This document shows, one piece after another, positions 8,682 to 17,168 of a stretch of DNA of 64,000 nucleotides. The position numbers and the translations under genes were made by a program. The DNA comes from Methanobacterium paludis (GTDB taxonomy: Archaea; Methanobacteriota; Methanobacteria; Methanobacteriales; Methanobacteriaceae), in contig NC_015574.1 in the NCBI RefSeq assembly GCF_000214725.1, positions 2,233,001 through 2,297,000 of the forward strand. Reading direction: 5' to 3'. A model generated the notes under the pieces. It made no database searches. It was not told the DNA's origin and was given only the letters and a program-made list of their open reading frames with translations. Numbering within the stretch: position 1 is the stretch's first letter; the number at the start of each line of letters is the position of its first letter.

Positions 8682-9494
8682 ATGATGATCAACGTATCTT
8701 CAATCTCGGAATATATCTACTGCCCAGTAAAAAGTTATATAAAACATACAGAACGTCTTGACATCCAGACAACCCCCATGATAACTGGAAAACTCGTACA
8801 TGAAGTCAGAAGAGGGTTTGAAGAGCTTATAAAACGAAACATGTGGTCTGTTAATGAAAAAATGGAAATTAGGGATATTTTCGAATCGCTCTTTGAAGAT
8901 GTACCCGAGTTTGTGGAGAACAAAATCCAACGGTACCACGATGCCAGGCTGATCGACCTCGAGACAAAAAAGAAGATTTGCAGAGATTTAAAAGGCGATG
9001 TTGAACTTGATTCCTGGACTGTTGCCATAAAAACCCAGAAAATAATCAGAAAGACCAGGAAAACTGGTGCAGACATTGTTGACCTTCTTTTTCCCCCATT
9101 ACTCCTTGAATTTTCAATAGAAGACTCTGAACTCAATTTAAGGGGACAGTTGGACAGAATAGAAATAGTAGATGGGGTTTATTATCCAGTTGAACTCAAA
9201 ACGGGCGTGCCTCCTGTGAAAGGGGTTTGGAAATCAGATGCCATTCAAATAGCCGCCTACGCCATTTTGATGGAACAAGAATTCAACAAGGAGGTTCCAG
9301 TGGGTTTTGTGGATTACATGGGTGCCGGCCAGAGAATGCCCGTCCTGGTGAACACCAGTTTGAGGAATGACCTTGTAAACGTGCTTGAAGATATGAAATC
9401 TATGTTTAAAAATGGAGAAATTCCAGAATTAATGCAAAACCCTAAAAAATGTGTAAAATGCGATTACGCTGATTTTTGTGAGTACCGGGCTTAA
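8682..9494 (+). CDS. Cas4-like PD-(D/E)XK nuclease, stand-alone
   Basis: A RecB-family nuclease of the Cas4 type, about 270 residues. The active-site signature is visible: GKLVHEVRRGFEEL (motif with histidine), then LDRIEI, then YYPVELKTG (E-X-K), then QIAAYAILME. Cysteines for an iron-sulfur cluster are YCPV near the N-terminus and KKCVKCDYADFCEYRA at the C-terminus. Cas4 proteins are DNA exonucleases, often used in spacer acquisition, but no cas genes or CRISPR repeats are nearby. Solo Cas4 proteins are known in archaea. The ATG at 8682 follows GGTGTT, while an in-frame ATG at 8667 would add five residues. Confidence 0.85.
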   Translation: MMINVSSISEYIYCPVKSYIKHTERLDIQTTPMITGKLVHEVRRGFEELIKRNMWSVNEKMEIRDIFESLFEDVPEFVENKIQRYHDARLIDLETKKKICRDLKGDVELDSWTVAIKTQKIIRKTRKTGADIVDLLFPPLLLEFSIEDSELNLRGQLDRIEIVDGVYYPVELKTGVPPVKGVWKSDAIQIAAYAILMEQEFNKEVPVGFVDYMGAGQRMPVLVNTSLRNDLVNVLEDMKSMFKNGEIPELMQNPKKCVKCDYADFCEYRA

Positions 9495-9572
9495 ATATAT
9501 AAAAATAAGAAAAATGAGAATTAATTGAAAATTAATGCCTATAAATCTTTAAAGGTTTGTTTTTAAGGTTAT

Positions 9573-9896
9573 TTAAGACCGTACCATGGTCAGAATCATC
9601 TTAAACCTTTCAACAGCATTCAAAGCATGGGGGTCGTTTGCAGGCATGATGATCATTTCACCAGCTTCAACAAGGTTTTTATTGCCTGAAATTATTATCT
9701 CAGCTTTTCCATCAATCACCTGAACCATCGCATCAAATGGTGCTGTGTGTTCGCTTAATCCTTCGCCCTTGTCAAATGCGAATATTGTTACGGTTCCAGT
9801 CTCCTTTCTTATGATCTCCCGGCTTACAACTGCACCGTCCTGATAATCTATCAAATCTTCTGTCTTCAAAGTCATTGCTTTCAGTTCTTCCGGCAT
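9573..9896 (-). CDS. Cupin-domain protein
   Basis: A 107-residue single-cupin protein. The first cupin motif is GLSEHTAPFDAMVQVIDG and the second is LVEAGEMIIMPANDPHALNA, which supply metal-ligand histidines and a glutamate. Substrate unknown. A GAGGTGTCATC ribosome site precedes the ATG. It is the last gene of a minus-strand run with a DUF6448 gene and a small zinc ribbon. Small cupins of this form are common near redox-stress genes in methanogens, but that link is inference. Confidence 0.85.
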   Translation of the reverse strand: MPEELKAMTLKTEDLIDYQDGAVVSREIIRKETGTVTIFAFDKGEGLSEHTAPFDAMVQVIDGKAEIIISGNKNLVEAGEMIIMPANDPHALNAVERFKMILTMVRS

Positions 9897-9994
9897 GATG
9901 ACACCTCAAATATCTTTGGTAATGTAAATAAACTCTTGTAATGTATTGAACCCTACAATGGTTTATAAAATTTATAAAGAATAACACTTTCTAT

Positions 9995-10507
9995 TTAATC
10001 TTCTCCACAGCTTTCAACGTACCTGTAGAGATTGTGTGAAAATAGGATGAAATCCAACATGGAGTTTACATAGGCTCTTGCAGAGACCATATCGTTCAAT
10101 TCATAGTCTTTCTCAAATATTACGCATCTAAACCTTCTTTCAAGTTCTTCACCTATGAAGTTAAGTAAAAACCCCCTTAGATCATCCAGATCTTCGGTTT
10201 CAATCGCCATGTCCGCCCTTGAAATCACAGGACCACAGTCAAGTCCTGCAGATTTTAATCCTGTGTAAGGTGCTCCCTCTCCAAGTCTATGGAGTCTAAC
10301 TGCTGTTTCAAAAAACCAGTAGTCTGCAAGCTCTGCTGCTTCCCCACTGAGTTCTCTTACTTCCATGGTCTTTGTAAAGGCATCTTTCAGCTCATTTTCA
10401 AACTCTTCTTTTACGAATGGAAGTACGTAGTTAATATTTTCCATTTCCAGAGCCAGTTCTGCAGCCTTAACAACTGGCCCTTCCATGTTGTCACAATGGG
10501 GTGTCAT
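9995..10507 (-). CDS. DUF6448 family protein
   Basis: A 170-residue soluble protein starting MTPHCDNMEGPVV, the conserved opening of a family I recognise as DUF6448, in which the HCD motif could bind a metal. The rest is mainly helical and acidic (VKEEFENELKDAFTKTMEVREL, then YWFFETAVRLHRLGEG). A second cysteine motif (LDCG) is in the middle. No function is established. It lies between the zinc-ribbon gene (53 bp upstream) and the cupin gene on the same strand. Confidence 0.7.
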   Translation of the reverse strand: MTPHCDNMEGPVVKAAELALEMENINYVLPFVKEEFENELKDAFTKTMEVRELSGEAAELADYWFFETAVRLHRLGEGAPYTGLKSAGLDCGPVISRADMAIETEDLDDLRGFLLNFIGEELERRFRCVIFEKDYELNDMVSARAYVNSMLDFILFSHNLYRYVESCGED

Positions 10508-10560
10508 TATATCACCTCAAATTGCATTTCAGTACTTATAATACATTTAATAAAATTTAC

Positions 10561-10749
10561 TTATCTCTCACAATCAAAACAAAGTTCTGTGTCCCTGTTT
10601 GTTTTAAATAGTTTCCCACATTTTTTACATCTAACACTTTTAAGTGAAGAATCTTTGTCAACAATATCAAGTGCACATGAACATTTCCAACCCATTTTAC
10701 CCTTTAAAGCGGCTTCAAATGCTTTATCCTCATCAATTTCTCGATTCAT
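10561..10749 (-). CDS. Small zinc-ribbon protein
   Basis: A 62-residue protein with an acidic helical N-terminus (MNREIDEDKAFEAALKG) followed by WKCSCAL, VRCKKCGKLFK and CFDCER. These three cysteine pairs fit a zinc-binding ribbon. It is too short to hold another domain, so it may be a nucleic-acid or protein-binding adaptor. GAGGTGA lies just upstream of the ATG. It heads the minus-strand run to DUF6448 and the cupin, and its promoter region carries two nested inverted repeats. Confidence 0.72.
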   Translation of the reverse strand: MNREIDEDKAFEAALKGKMGWKCSCALDIVDKDSSLKSVRCKKCGKLFKTNRDTELCFDCER

Positions 10750-10793
10750 TCATTCACCTCTTAAAATATTTAAATTTGTTTAATCTACTATTA

Positions 10794-10859
10794 AATGAAC
10801 ATAGGGTTAACTAGTGTATTAACCCCCCTAATTAACCTAATATATCTTTAATGTTCATT
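10794..10859 (-). promoter_or_regulatory. Promoter with two nested inverted repeats
   Basis: On the minus strand a TATA box (AAAGATATATTA) lies at 10838-10849. It is bracketed by AATGAACAT (10794-10802) and ATGTTCATT (10851-10859), a perfect 9-bp inverted pair. Just downstream of the TATA box is a second pair, GGGTTAA (10804-10810) and TTAACCC (10819-10825). The arrangement suggests tight control of the zinc-ribbon/DUF6448/cupin run by one or two DNA-binding proteins. Confidence 0.5.
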
Positions 10860-10968
10860 ATACCTTAATATATTTATTCCAATCCCTATCGACTATATTT
10901 TATGCCCATTACCATACAATATGAATTCTAATATCCCCAATAGCTTGAATATTCTTTATATAGGTTTA

Positions 10969-12459
10969 TTAACCCAATATATCCTTTATATCTTGTTCAG
11001 GGTCGCCAATCGGTTTTAGATCGTAATTTTCAACTAACACCTTTAATATATCCTCATTCGCCCATGCAGGAATTATTGGACCAAGATACATTCCTTTAAT
11101 ACCTAGTGATAGCAGGCTCCAGAGTATTGCAGTTGCTTTCTGTTCCATCCAGCTTAAAATGAATGTAATTGGTAGATCGTTTATCTCCAATCCAAAGAGT
11201 GTGGACAATGCAGTTACAATTTCTATTCCTGCAATGGCATCGTTGCACTGGCCCAGATCTATGAGTCTTGGAACTCCTTCTATATCTCCAAGCTGCAGGT
11301 CGTTGAACCTGTACTTTCCACAGGCAAGTGTCAAAACAACTGTATCCTCAGGCAGTTTCTTAACAAACTCTGTGTAGTAGGTGGCCTGGGGTTTGGGGGA
11401 GTCACATCCACCCACAACAAAGAAGTGTCTTATTTTACCGGCTTCAACAAGCTCCTTTATTTTATCCGCCAGGGAAAGAACGGTTGAAACACCAAACCCC
11501 GTTGTGAATACAGTTTCCCCTGGTTCTTCCTCGAGCTCGGGTAGAGATTTGGCCTTTTCTATTAAGGGGGTGAAGTCATAGCCTTCTATATGCTGGACAC
11601 CCGGAAGTTGTGCAACCCCTGATGTGAACATCCTATCACTGTAACCATTTTTAGGGAGGAGTACGCAGTTTGAAGTTCCAAGTATTGCAACAGGATACTT
11701 AGTAAATGTGTTTCGCTGGTCAAACCATGCTCCTCCAAGCTGGCCAACGAGGTGGTCGTACTTTCGAAGCCCAGGATATCCATGGGCAGGCAAAAGTTCA
11801 GAGTGGGTGTAAACGTTTATACCAGTTCCTTCGGTCTGTTTAAGAAGTTCTTCAATTGCTTTCATGCTATGGCCCGTTGCGAGAATTCCATGACCTTTAA
11901 CAGCCCCTACTCGAACTTCTGTTGGTGTTGGTTCGCCGTAAGTTTCGATATGGGCCTTCTTCAGAAGCTGCATTGTTCTTATGTTCATGTGCCCAGCTTC
12001 CAGAGCTAAATTCAAAAAATCCTCGGCATCGAAGTTTACGTTGGTTAAGGTTGAGTAAAAACCTTTTTCCATGAATGCGTCTACTTCTGGGTCTGTATAC
12101 CCCAGTTCTCGGGCGTGGTAAAGGTATGCGGCTATTCCTTTAATAGAAAAAAGTAAGTTATCCTGAAGCCTTGCAACTGTAGAGTTTTTACCACAAATTC
12201 CCCTCACAGTACAGGCAGTCTCCTGAGCAGTCTGGGAACACTGGTAACAAAACATCGCAGGTTTTTCTTTCTTTTCTTCTTTCTTTTCTTCTCCTTCTTC
12301 AGTAACTTCCTCGAACTGGTCTTTACCAACTCCACATATTGGACAGATCCAGTCGTCTGGCAAGTCCTCAAAAGCTGTTCCAGGTTCTATTCCTGCATCT
12401 GGATCTCCCTTTTCAGGGTCGTATACATACTCACATAGCAAACATTTGTATTTTTTCAT
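10969..12459 (-). CDS. hcp: Rubredoxin-hybrid cluster protein (Hcp) fusion
   Basis: A 496-residue fusion. Residues 1-52 are a rubredoxin with one iron site (C6, C9, C39, C42; YKCLLC and WICPICG). An acidic Glu/Lys linker (about 53-67) leads to the hybrid cluster protein, whose N-terminal [4Fe-4S] cysteines are C71, C74, C83 and C89. [20 protein letters not shown] and [10 protein letters not shown] carry hybrid-cluster ligands. The length without a three-helix insert matches the short archaeal Hcp class. Hcp proteins reduce hydroxylamine in vitro and are linked to NO defence. The fused rubredoxin would supply electrons directly. The ribosome site is AAGGGGG. Confidence 0.93.
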   Translation of the reverse strand: MKKYKCLLCEYVYDPEKGDPDAGIEPGTAFEDLPDDWICPICGVGKDQFEEVTEEGEEKKEEKKEKPAMFCYQCSQTAQETACTVRGICGKNSTVARLQDNLLFSIKGIAAYLYHARELGYTDPEVDAFMEKGFYSTLTNVNFDAEDFLNLALEAGHMNIRTMQLLKKAHIETYGEPTPTEVRVGAVKGHGILATGHSMKAIEELLKQTEGTGINVYTHSELLPAHGYPGLRKYDHLVGQLGGAWFDQRNTFTKYPVAILGTSNCVLLPKNGYSDRMFTSGVAQLPGVQHIEGYDFTPLIEKAKSLPELEEEPGETVFTTGFGVSTVLSLADKIKELVEAGKIRHFFVVGGCDSPKPQATYYTEFVKKLPEDTVVLTLACGKYRFNDLQLGDIEGVPRLIDLGQCNDAIAGIEIVTALSTLFGLEINDLPITFILSWMEQKATAILWSLLSLGIKGMYLGPIIPAWANEDILKVLVENYDLKPIGDPEQDIKDILG

Positions 12460-12921
12460 ATTTTACCCCCTTTATTCCAATTTAAAATGTTTTTTTAAAA
12501 TTTAAGGGTTATACAGTTGAATAATATTTTTGATTATTTCTTTAAATTAGATTTTTTCGAGGTTTTCAGATTTTAAATATTATAATATTTTTTCTCAATA
12601 AACTCGTATACCGCCATTCTTATAATACATTTGTAGGTAAGAATATGCTACGATTGAACATATACATTTTACCCTAGACTTTCATAGCAACAACGTTCAA
12701 ATAATAAAAAAAGAGATTAAATATCTTTAAATTAATTTATAAGCTTTATTATATGCTAAAACTGTTAAAATATTTTTTTAAAGTCTCATTTATACAAAAT
12801 GATAAAACTTTTGATTTTAAACTTTTTTTAATAGACTCTAAAAAAATTAGGAAGCCCTTTAAACCCCCATTGTATAAAAATATAAATTCTATTATGATCA
12901 TATTAAAGGAACGGTGATACT
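12460..12921. other. Divergent promoter region
   Basis: About 460 bp, very AT-rich, between the hcp fusion (minus) and the small plus-strand gene at 12922. A TATA-like AAAAATATAAATT at about 12876-12888 fits the plus-strand gene. Several A/T tracts could serve the hcp promoter. I found no coding frame or clear hairpin. Confidence 0.4.
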
Positions 12922-13203
12922 ATGGATGAAAAAGCAGAGGAACTCTTAAATAAATGTAAAGAAATGGATGATGCAAGTGTTATGGGTTCTTGTAAGGTCC
13001 TTCTGGAAATGATGAACAATAAAGATGTTAAACTAGATGAAGACATGGATCAAAGCTACATTTCCATGGCTGAAAATCTCTCTCCAAAGGACGTGTCAAA
13101 GGTTCTTTCACTGGCCCTCAAAATAAGGGAAAGTGGAGATATAAAAGACACCGAGCTCAAAAATGCTGCAAGCATACTTATAAGAGCCATAGAAATGAGT
13201 TAA
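12922..13203 (+). CDS. Small acidic helical protein, unknown
   Basis: A 93-residue protein that I do not recognise. It is rich in Asp, Glu, Lys, Met and Leu, with no cysteine pair and no membrane segment, and appears entirely helical (KAEELLNKCKEMDD near the start, DVSKVLSLALKIRESGDIKD near the end). A strong GGTGATACT site precedes the ATG and a TATA box lies upstream, so expression is likely. It is flanked by genes on the other strand and appears to be monocistronic. Confidence 0.6.
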   Translation: MDEKAEELLNKCKEMDDASVMGSCKVLLEMMNNKDVKLDEDMDQSYISMAENLSPKDVSKVLSLALKIRESGDIKDTELKNAASILIRAIEMS

Positions 13204-13320
13204 ACTATTAAATAACTATTTTAAAATTAGACTTTTCCTAACCTTTTTTTAGCCAATTTAAGGCTTATAATTACCTAAAAATCCTTGAAATTAGGATAGT
13301 TAAATTAAACACGAAGTTAA

Positions 13321-13977
13321 TTAAAACTTTTTATGTCTAACCCTTTCTATGTCAAAGACTGCCGTATCAGCAATAGCCATAACAGCCATAACCCCTGCCT
13401 GAACAGGGTCTGTTACAACAAGATCTGCCTCCTGTGTAACGCTTCCAGGCATGTTAAGGCTTATAACTACTACGTTGTGCTCTTTTTTTATCCTCTCTAT
13501 CGAATCTGAGATCCTGCCACCCATCAAGGACCCTGCAAGCACAAGTGCCCCCACTCTGGGAAGCCTTCCAACTGCCAGTACTGCCTCTGCAACTTCATTT
13601 TCGCCCACAAGAGGAAGTGTATCCACACTTATCCTTTCTCCCCTTATATTGTGCCTGTCAGACTCCGTTATAGCCCCTAATGCAACCTGAGAAACCTGTG
13701 CGCCTCCACCTATTATTATGATCCTTTTACCGTAAATTTCACCCATTGACCTATGGGTTTGGACATCCAATACCTCTTCAAAGTTTTTGATGTTCTCTAT
13801 AAACCTTTTAACGTTTTTTACACATTCAAGTTCCATGTAGATGGACGCTGAATCTGCATCTTCCATAAAAAGATGAGTGTAAGTTATGTTAACACCACAT
13901 CGAGCCATCATATCTGTTATGTCCCTTAAAACTCCGGGTTTGTTCTGGGCTTTTATGTTTATCGCAATTTCTATCAT
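13321..13977 (-). CDS. ACT domain plus DUF5612 protein
   Basis: A 218-residue protein with an N-terminal ACT domain (residues 1-75: [23 protein letters not shown]) that probably binds an amino acid or similar ligand. The C-terminal domain ([23 protein letters not shown] through [20 protein letters not shown]) fits the methanogen DUF5612 domain, which is Rossmann-like in appearance. The GGGAQVSQ loop suggests nucleotide binding, but no reaction is known. It is alone on its strand. Confidence 0.72.
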   Translation of the reverse strand: MIEIAINIKAQNKPGVLRDITDMMARCGVNITYTHLFMEDADSASIYMELECVKNVKRFIENIKNFEEVLDVQTHRSMGEIYGKRIIIIGGGAQVSQVALGAITESDRHNIRGERISVDTLPLVGENEVAEAVLAVGRLPRVGALVLAGSLMGGRISDSIERIKKEHNVVVISLNMPGSVTQEADLVVTDPVQAGVMAVMAIADTAVFDIERVRHKKF

Positions 13978-14118
13978 TTAAATCACTTGAAGTAATCAAT
14001 TAATCTTATTTAAAGTAATGTAAATCAAATGGAGAATTATTAAAATTTTTTATGTTTTATTAAACTTTCAACTGTTAATTCATTATGTTTAAATTTGTTA
14101 CATTAAATTATGTTTAAA

Positions 14119-14616
14119 TCAATGCAAAGATTTTTTACCCGTTATTTCGGTTATATTAACCTTTATTATGGCTAATTTTTTAATAGATTCTCTGGAATAT
14201 TCAAAAATAGTTTTGTTTGGCTTTTCAACATCTTCGTTTGAAGATCCTTCGCCGGAATACTTTGCCATTATTATGTTTAGGACCCTTATTTTATCTTCAA
14301 CTTCATCAAGGAACTGAGCATCTCCAGATCCTACAACACTGAGATAATTCATGGTCCAGTTGCATGGTTTTTCAGATTTTAAAAGTTCTATTTTTGCATC
14401 GACCTCGAAGCAGATATTGTTGTTCTTTTTAATAACATCAATCTTCTTCCCTTCTCTTGCAGAATGAAAGTATAAACAGTTATCCTTAAAAGCAAAGTTC
14501 ATTGGGATAATGTAAGGCTTGTTACCATCACACAATGCTACTCTACAAACAAGGGCTTTCTTGAGTAGAGATTTTATTAATTTAGCATCTTTTATCTCTT
14601 TATCGTTCCTTCTCAT
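14119..14616 (-). CDS. Pyridoxamine 5'-phosphate oxidase-like flavin-binding protein
   Basis: A 165-residue split-barrel protein of the PNPOx/NimA-like group. MRRNDKEIKDAKLIKSLLKKALVCRVALCDGNKPYIIPMNFAF is the characteristic N-terminal strand pattern, and LYFHSAREGKKIDVIKKNNNICFEV is the FMN-side segment. These small proteins bind FMN or F420, and this one's substrate is not evident. Neighbouring genes concern redox and stress. Confidence 0.85.
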   Translation of the reverse strand: MRRNDKEIKDAKLIKSLLKKALVCRVALCDGNKPYIIPMNFAFKDNCLYFHSAREGKKIDVIKKNNNICFEVDAKIELLKSEKPCNWTMNYLSVVGSGDAQFLDEVEDKIRVLNIIMAKYSGEGSSNEDVEKPNKTIFEYSRESIKKLAIIKVNITEITGKKSLH

Positions 14617-14681
14617 CGTGCTTCCTTAATTAAAGGTGATGTGAATTATCCCAAAATTCAAATTAATCAGGAGTTAATAAT

Positions 14682-14825
14682 TTAAAATACATTTAGCTCG
14701 GTTAAAAGTCTGTTTCTTTCTTCTTTTAGTTCTTTTAACGTATCGGGATTGCCACCATTTTTTTCAATGTAGGCTATGGTGTTTGTTAGGGCTTCAAGGT
14801 TTGTTTCAATTTGGTTTATGGGCAT
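14682..14825 (-). CDS. Small 47-residue protein, unknown
   Basis: A frame of 47 codons that begins MPINQIETNLEALTNTIAYI and ends in a charged coiled-coil-like segment (LKELKEERNRLLTEL). AAGGAGTTACAGATC precedes the ATG, a near-ideal ribosome site at normal spacing. The composition is protein-like, with no run of Phe or Asn from AT-rich non-coding DNA. Function unknown. It could act as a small helical adaptor. It lies between the PNPOx-like gene and the Hsp20 gene on the same strand. Confidence 0.55.
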   Translation of the reverse strand: MPINQIETNLEALTNTIAYIEKNGGNPDTLKELKEERNRLLTELNVF

Positions 14826-14992
14826 GATCTGTAACTCCTTCTAAAATCTTCTAAAAATGATTCTTTAATTTATTGGTTGTTTACTCTCTTTATAATATTT
14901 GTCTCATCATTGATTTTGGAATTTAATGTTAAAAATCCTATCCATAATTTAGAAAAAAATAAAATATGTTAGATAATATTAGTTAGATAAAG

Positions 14993-15742
14993 TTATTCAA
15001 TATCGACCCTATGTACCTTTTTTTCAAGTTTTGGAAGTTCAATTGTTAAAACAGAGTTATCAAACGTTCCAGTGGCTTCTTTAACTTTTACCCTTGCTGG
15101 AAGTGTGAGTGCTATTCTTGTTTCGCCGTAGTTCCTCTCTTTCTGTATGAAGTTGACGTCTTCTACAGAAGTTTCTTCCTGGAAATTCGCCGTGACCTGG
15201 ACGCTGTCTTCTGTAATTCCGATCTCAATGTCCTCCTTTTTCACACCTGGAAGGTCTGTTTTGATTATTATGCTGTCATCAGTTTCCATCATGTCTGTAA
15301 GTGGTTTTTGGATAGATGAAGTATAATCTGATATTGCTTTTCCAAATTCTTCTTGTCTCTCTTTGAAACTTTGTATTATATCGTTGAACACATTCTCTGC
15401 CTGTGTTCTCCTTGTTCTAATGTCTTCCTTTATATCTCCTTTTTTCTCAAGAGCCTCTTCCTGAGCCTCATCAATTTTACCCTTAACCTCCTCAGCCTTC
15501 TTCACAGCTCCTTCCTGAGCCTCACCCATCTTACCCTTAACCTCCTCAGCCTTCTTCATAGCCCCCTCCTGAGCCTCACCCATCTTACCTTTAACCTCCT
15601 CAGTTTTCTTCATAGCTCCTTCCTGAGCTTCACTAACTTTACCCTGGATATTTTTCTTCGTTTTAACTGTACTTTCTTTAATTTCCCCCATATCCTCTTT
15701 AATTCTCTCTTTTTTCTTCTTAACGCCTTTTTTATCTACCAT
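14993..15742 (-). CDS. Hsp20 small heat-shock protein with N-terminal repeats
   Basis: A 249-residue chaperone whose last ~100 residues form the alpha-crystallin domain: MMETDDSIIIKTDLPGVKKED, then ALTLPARVKVKEATGTFDNS, then VLTIELPKLEKK. Ordinary archaeal Hsp20 proteins have about 150 residues. Here about 110 extra N-terminal residues are Lys/Glu-rich and include three tandem 18-residue units (about residues 41-94: EGAMKKAEEVKGKMGEAQ) plus degenerate flanks. They predict a long amphipathic helix like LEA or apolipoprotein repeats. I start at the ATG at 15742 because GGAGGGATC precedes it. An earlier start would add 13 residues. Confidence 0.88.
   Translation of the reverse strand: MVDKKGVKKKKERIKEDMGEIKESTVKTKKNIQGKVSEAQEGAMKKTEEVKGKMGEAQEGAMKKAEEVKGKMGEAQEGAVKKAEEVKGKIDEAQEEALEKKGDIKEDIRTRRTQAENVFNDIIQSFKERQEEFGKAISDYTSSIQKPLTDMMETDDSIIIKTDLPGVKKEDIEIGITEDSVQVTANFQEETSVEDVNFIQKERNYGETRIALTLPARVKVKEATGTFDNSVLTIELPKLEKKVHRVDIE
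15461..15622. repeat. 54-bp tandem repeats inside the Hsp20 gene
   Basis: Three consecutive 54-bp units encode the 18-residue EGAMKKAEEVKGKMGEAQ motif, with minor variants (T for A, VKK, KID). High DNA similarity of the first two units indicates recent slippage or unequal exchange. Confidence 0.8.
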
Positions 15743-16383
15743 ATACTGATCCCTCCAATCCTTAAAAATCCTTAAAATCACTTCATGTGTTTATCTAACC
15801 TTTAAAATATGCTTTTAGTCATAAAAAAAACTTGTTGATGCATTAATTTGCTAAAAGTACAAAAATTAAAATTCAAAGAAGAAAATAATCGTTCGTGAAA
15901 AAAATTACCTTTAAAAACCACGAAATCATTTGCATCTTCTTTTCCAATCAATTCACCTGACATTTTATGTTTCACCAATCCTTATCATTAAACAATTTAA
16001 AGTAGTGAAGTTAATCGTCACGTTGTGATGTTATATTTGTATTGTATGACTCATAAATATTGGTGCTAATTTGAGGATAGGGAATTTTATTTAAAAAATT
16101 TATTTGGTATTATTATTTTACGGGTTGGGATTTACAAAAAAATTATGCATAACACTTGAATCTAAGTTATACTCTAAATTCCGTGTAATTGATATTTCAG
16201 GGCGTTATACCTGTGATACTCAGCCAAAAATTCTTTTAGTTCTAGAAATTCTATTTCTGTAAATTTGTTATATTATCCAATTCAACTATTGAACAATGTT
16301 ATAAATTATGCCCTTTTTAATTAACAAAAATATAAAAAAATAAATATCATTTAGATCAAAATATTATATAAATTTTTTTTTAG
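15743..16383. other. Gene-poor AT-rich stretch
   Basis: About 640 bp with no convincing gene. A minus-strand frame at 15802-15963 starts MSGELIGKEDANDF after GGTGAAAC but becomes Phe-rich and low in complexity after 20 residues, so it is at best a remnant. A TATA-like ATTATATAAATTT at about 16365-16377 precedes the operator-like repeat of the next gene. Confidence 0.4.
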
Positions 16384-16411
16384 CTGATCAAAAATTCTAT
16401 TAGTTGATCAG
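16384..16411 (+). promoter_or_regulatory. Operator-like inverted repeat CTGATCA/TGATCAG
   Basis: CTGATCA and TGATCAG face each other across 14 bp, just downstream of a TATA-like ATTATATAAATTT. That is where the transcript for the zinc-ribbon membrane protein should begin. The position fits a repressor site. Confidence 0.4.
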
Positions 16412-16521
16412 TACCCCCATATTATCTTAATTTTTAACTATTGTTCAAGGATATATGCAGGTAATAAAACAAGCGAAGTTAGTTATAGAGGCAATTGATG
16501 CCTCAAAGGAGGTGTATTGAA

Positions 16522-17109
16522 ATGAAATGCTTGAAATGTGGGCATGAAAATGATGTAGACACCCAATATTGTGAAAAATGCGGTTCAGATCTAAAAAGAG
16601 GAGTATCCCGCCTGGAAAACTCAAGTAATGATGGGCTAAAATTATCTTCCCCAGTTTTCATTGTAGCTTTTGTAATTCTGGTGGCAGGATTGGGATTGGT
16701 GCTGACCTCCGGCACGTTACTGCAGATGAATACCGGAGCTGCAGCTGCCAACATCCCAACAGTTTACGCACAATCCTCTGAAATTGTTACAAATCAACCC
16801 ACTTGGCATCAAATAGCAACTTACACCGAACCTGATAGGGGTGTAATGAATTTCAACATTCAAGGGCAAAAATTCAAGGTAGTTATGTCTGCAACACCAC
16901 CATTAGACAACCAACTGAATATATTAAATGTCGATCTGTTAAAGGACAACAGCGCCTTAACCAACGGCTTAATATCATGGAATCCCACAGAATCCATAAC
17001 AACAAAAGAAAGAACCATCGAAGCTTTTACAGGACCTGGAAATTATCAAGTTAACATATACGTCACAAAACTTAAAAACTGGAAGGTTACTGTTTATGAT
17101 TACTATTAA
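16522..17109 (+). CDS. Membrane-anchored protein with cytoplasmic zinc ribbon
   Basis: A 195-residue protein. Residues 1-25 are a zinc ribbon (CLKCGH and CEKCGS). One membrane helix follows (about residues 43-65, FIVAFVILVAGLGLVLTSG), then an outside domain of about 125 residues with no recognised family. The topology puts the zinc ribbon inside and the rest outside. The ATG at 16522 follows AGGAGGTG, a full complement to the 16S 3' end; an upstream ATG at 16495 has none. The next gene encodes a similar anchored exported protein, so they may be partners. Confidence 0.7.
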   Translation: MKCLKCGHENDVDTQYCEKCGSDLKRGVSRLENSSNDGLKLSSPVFIVAFVILVAGLGLVLTSGTLLQMNTGAAAANIPTVYAQSSEIVTNQPTWHQIATYTEPDRGVMNFNIQGQKFKVVMSATPPLDNQLNILNVDLLKDNSALTNGLISWNPTESITTKERTIEAFTGPGNYQVNIYVTKLKNWKVTVYDYY

Positions 17110-17114
17110 ATGGG

Positions 17115-17147
17115 ATGAAAAAGGTGTTCTGTCCAGGATGTGGATAA
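17115..17147 (+). pseudogene. Remnant zinc-ribbon start MKKVFCPGCG
   Basis: Ten codons (MKKVFCPGCG) then TAA, directly before the next gene. This is how zinc-ribbon membrane proteins begin, and the preceding gene starts similarly with MKCLKCGH. The next gene lacks a zinc ribbon but has the same anchor-plus-outside-domain layout. The fragment is probably the broken N-terminus of that gene, which now starts further down at its own GGGGAGG site. Confidence 0.4.
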
Positions 17148-17168
17148 AAAGCGAGGGGAGGCATGCTT

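Noticed and set aside
8667..9494. Part of a CRISPR-Cas locus
   Set aside because: No repeat-spacer array and no other cas gene is visible in the window, so only a solo Cas4-like protein can be supported.
15802..15963. 53-codon minus-strand frame starting MSGELIGKEDANDF with a GGTGAAAC site
   Set aside because: After about 20 residues it becomes Phe-rich and looks like translated AT-rich non-coding DNA; at best a remnant.
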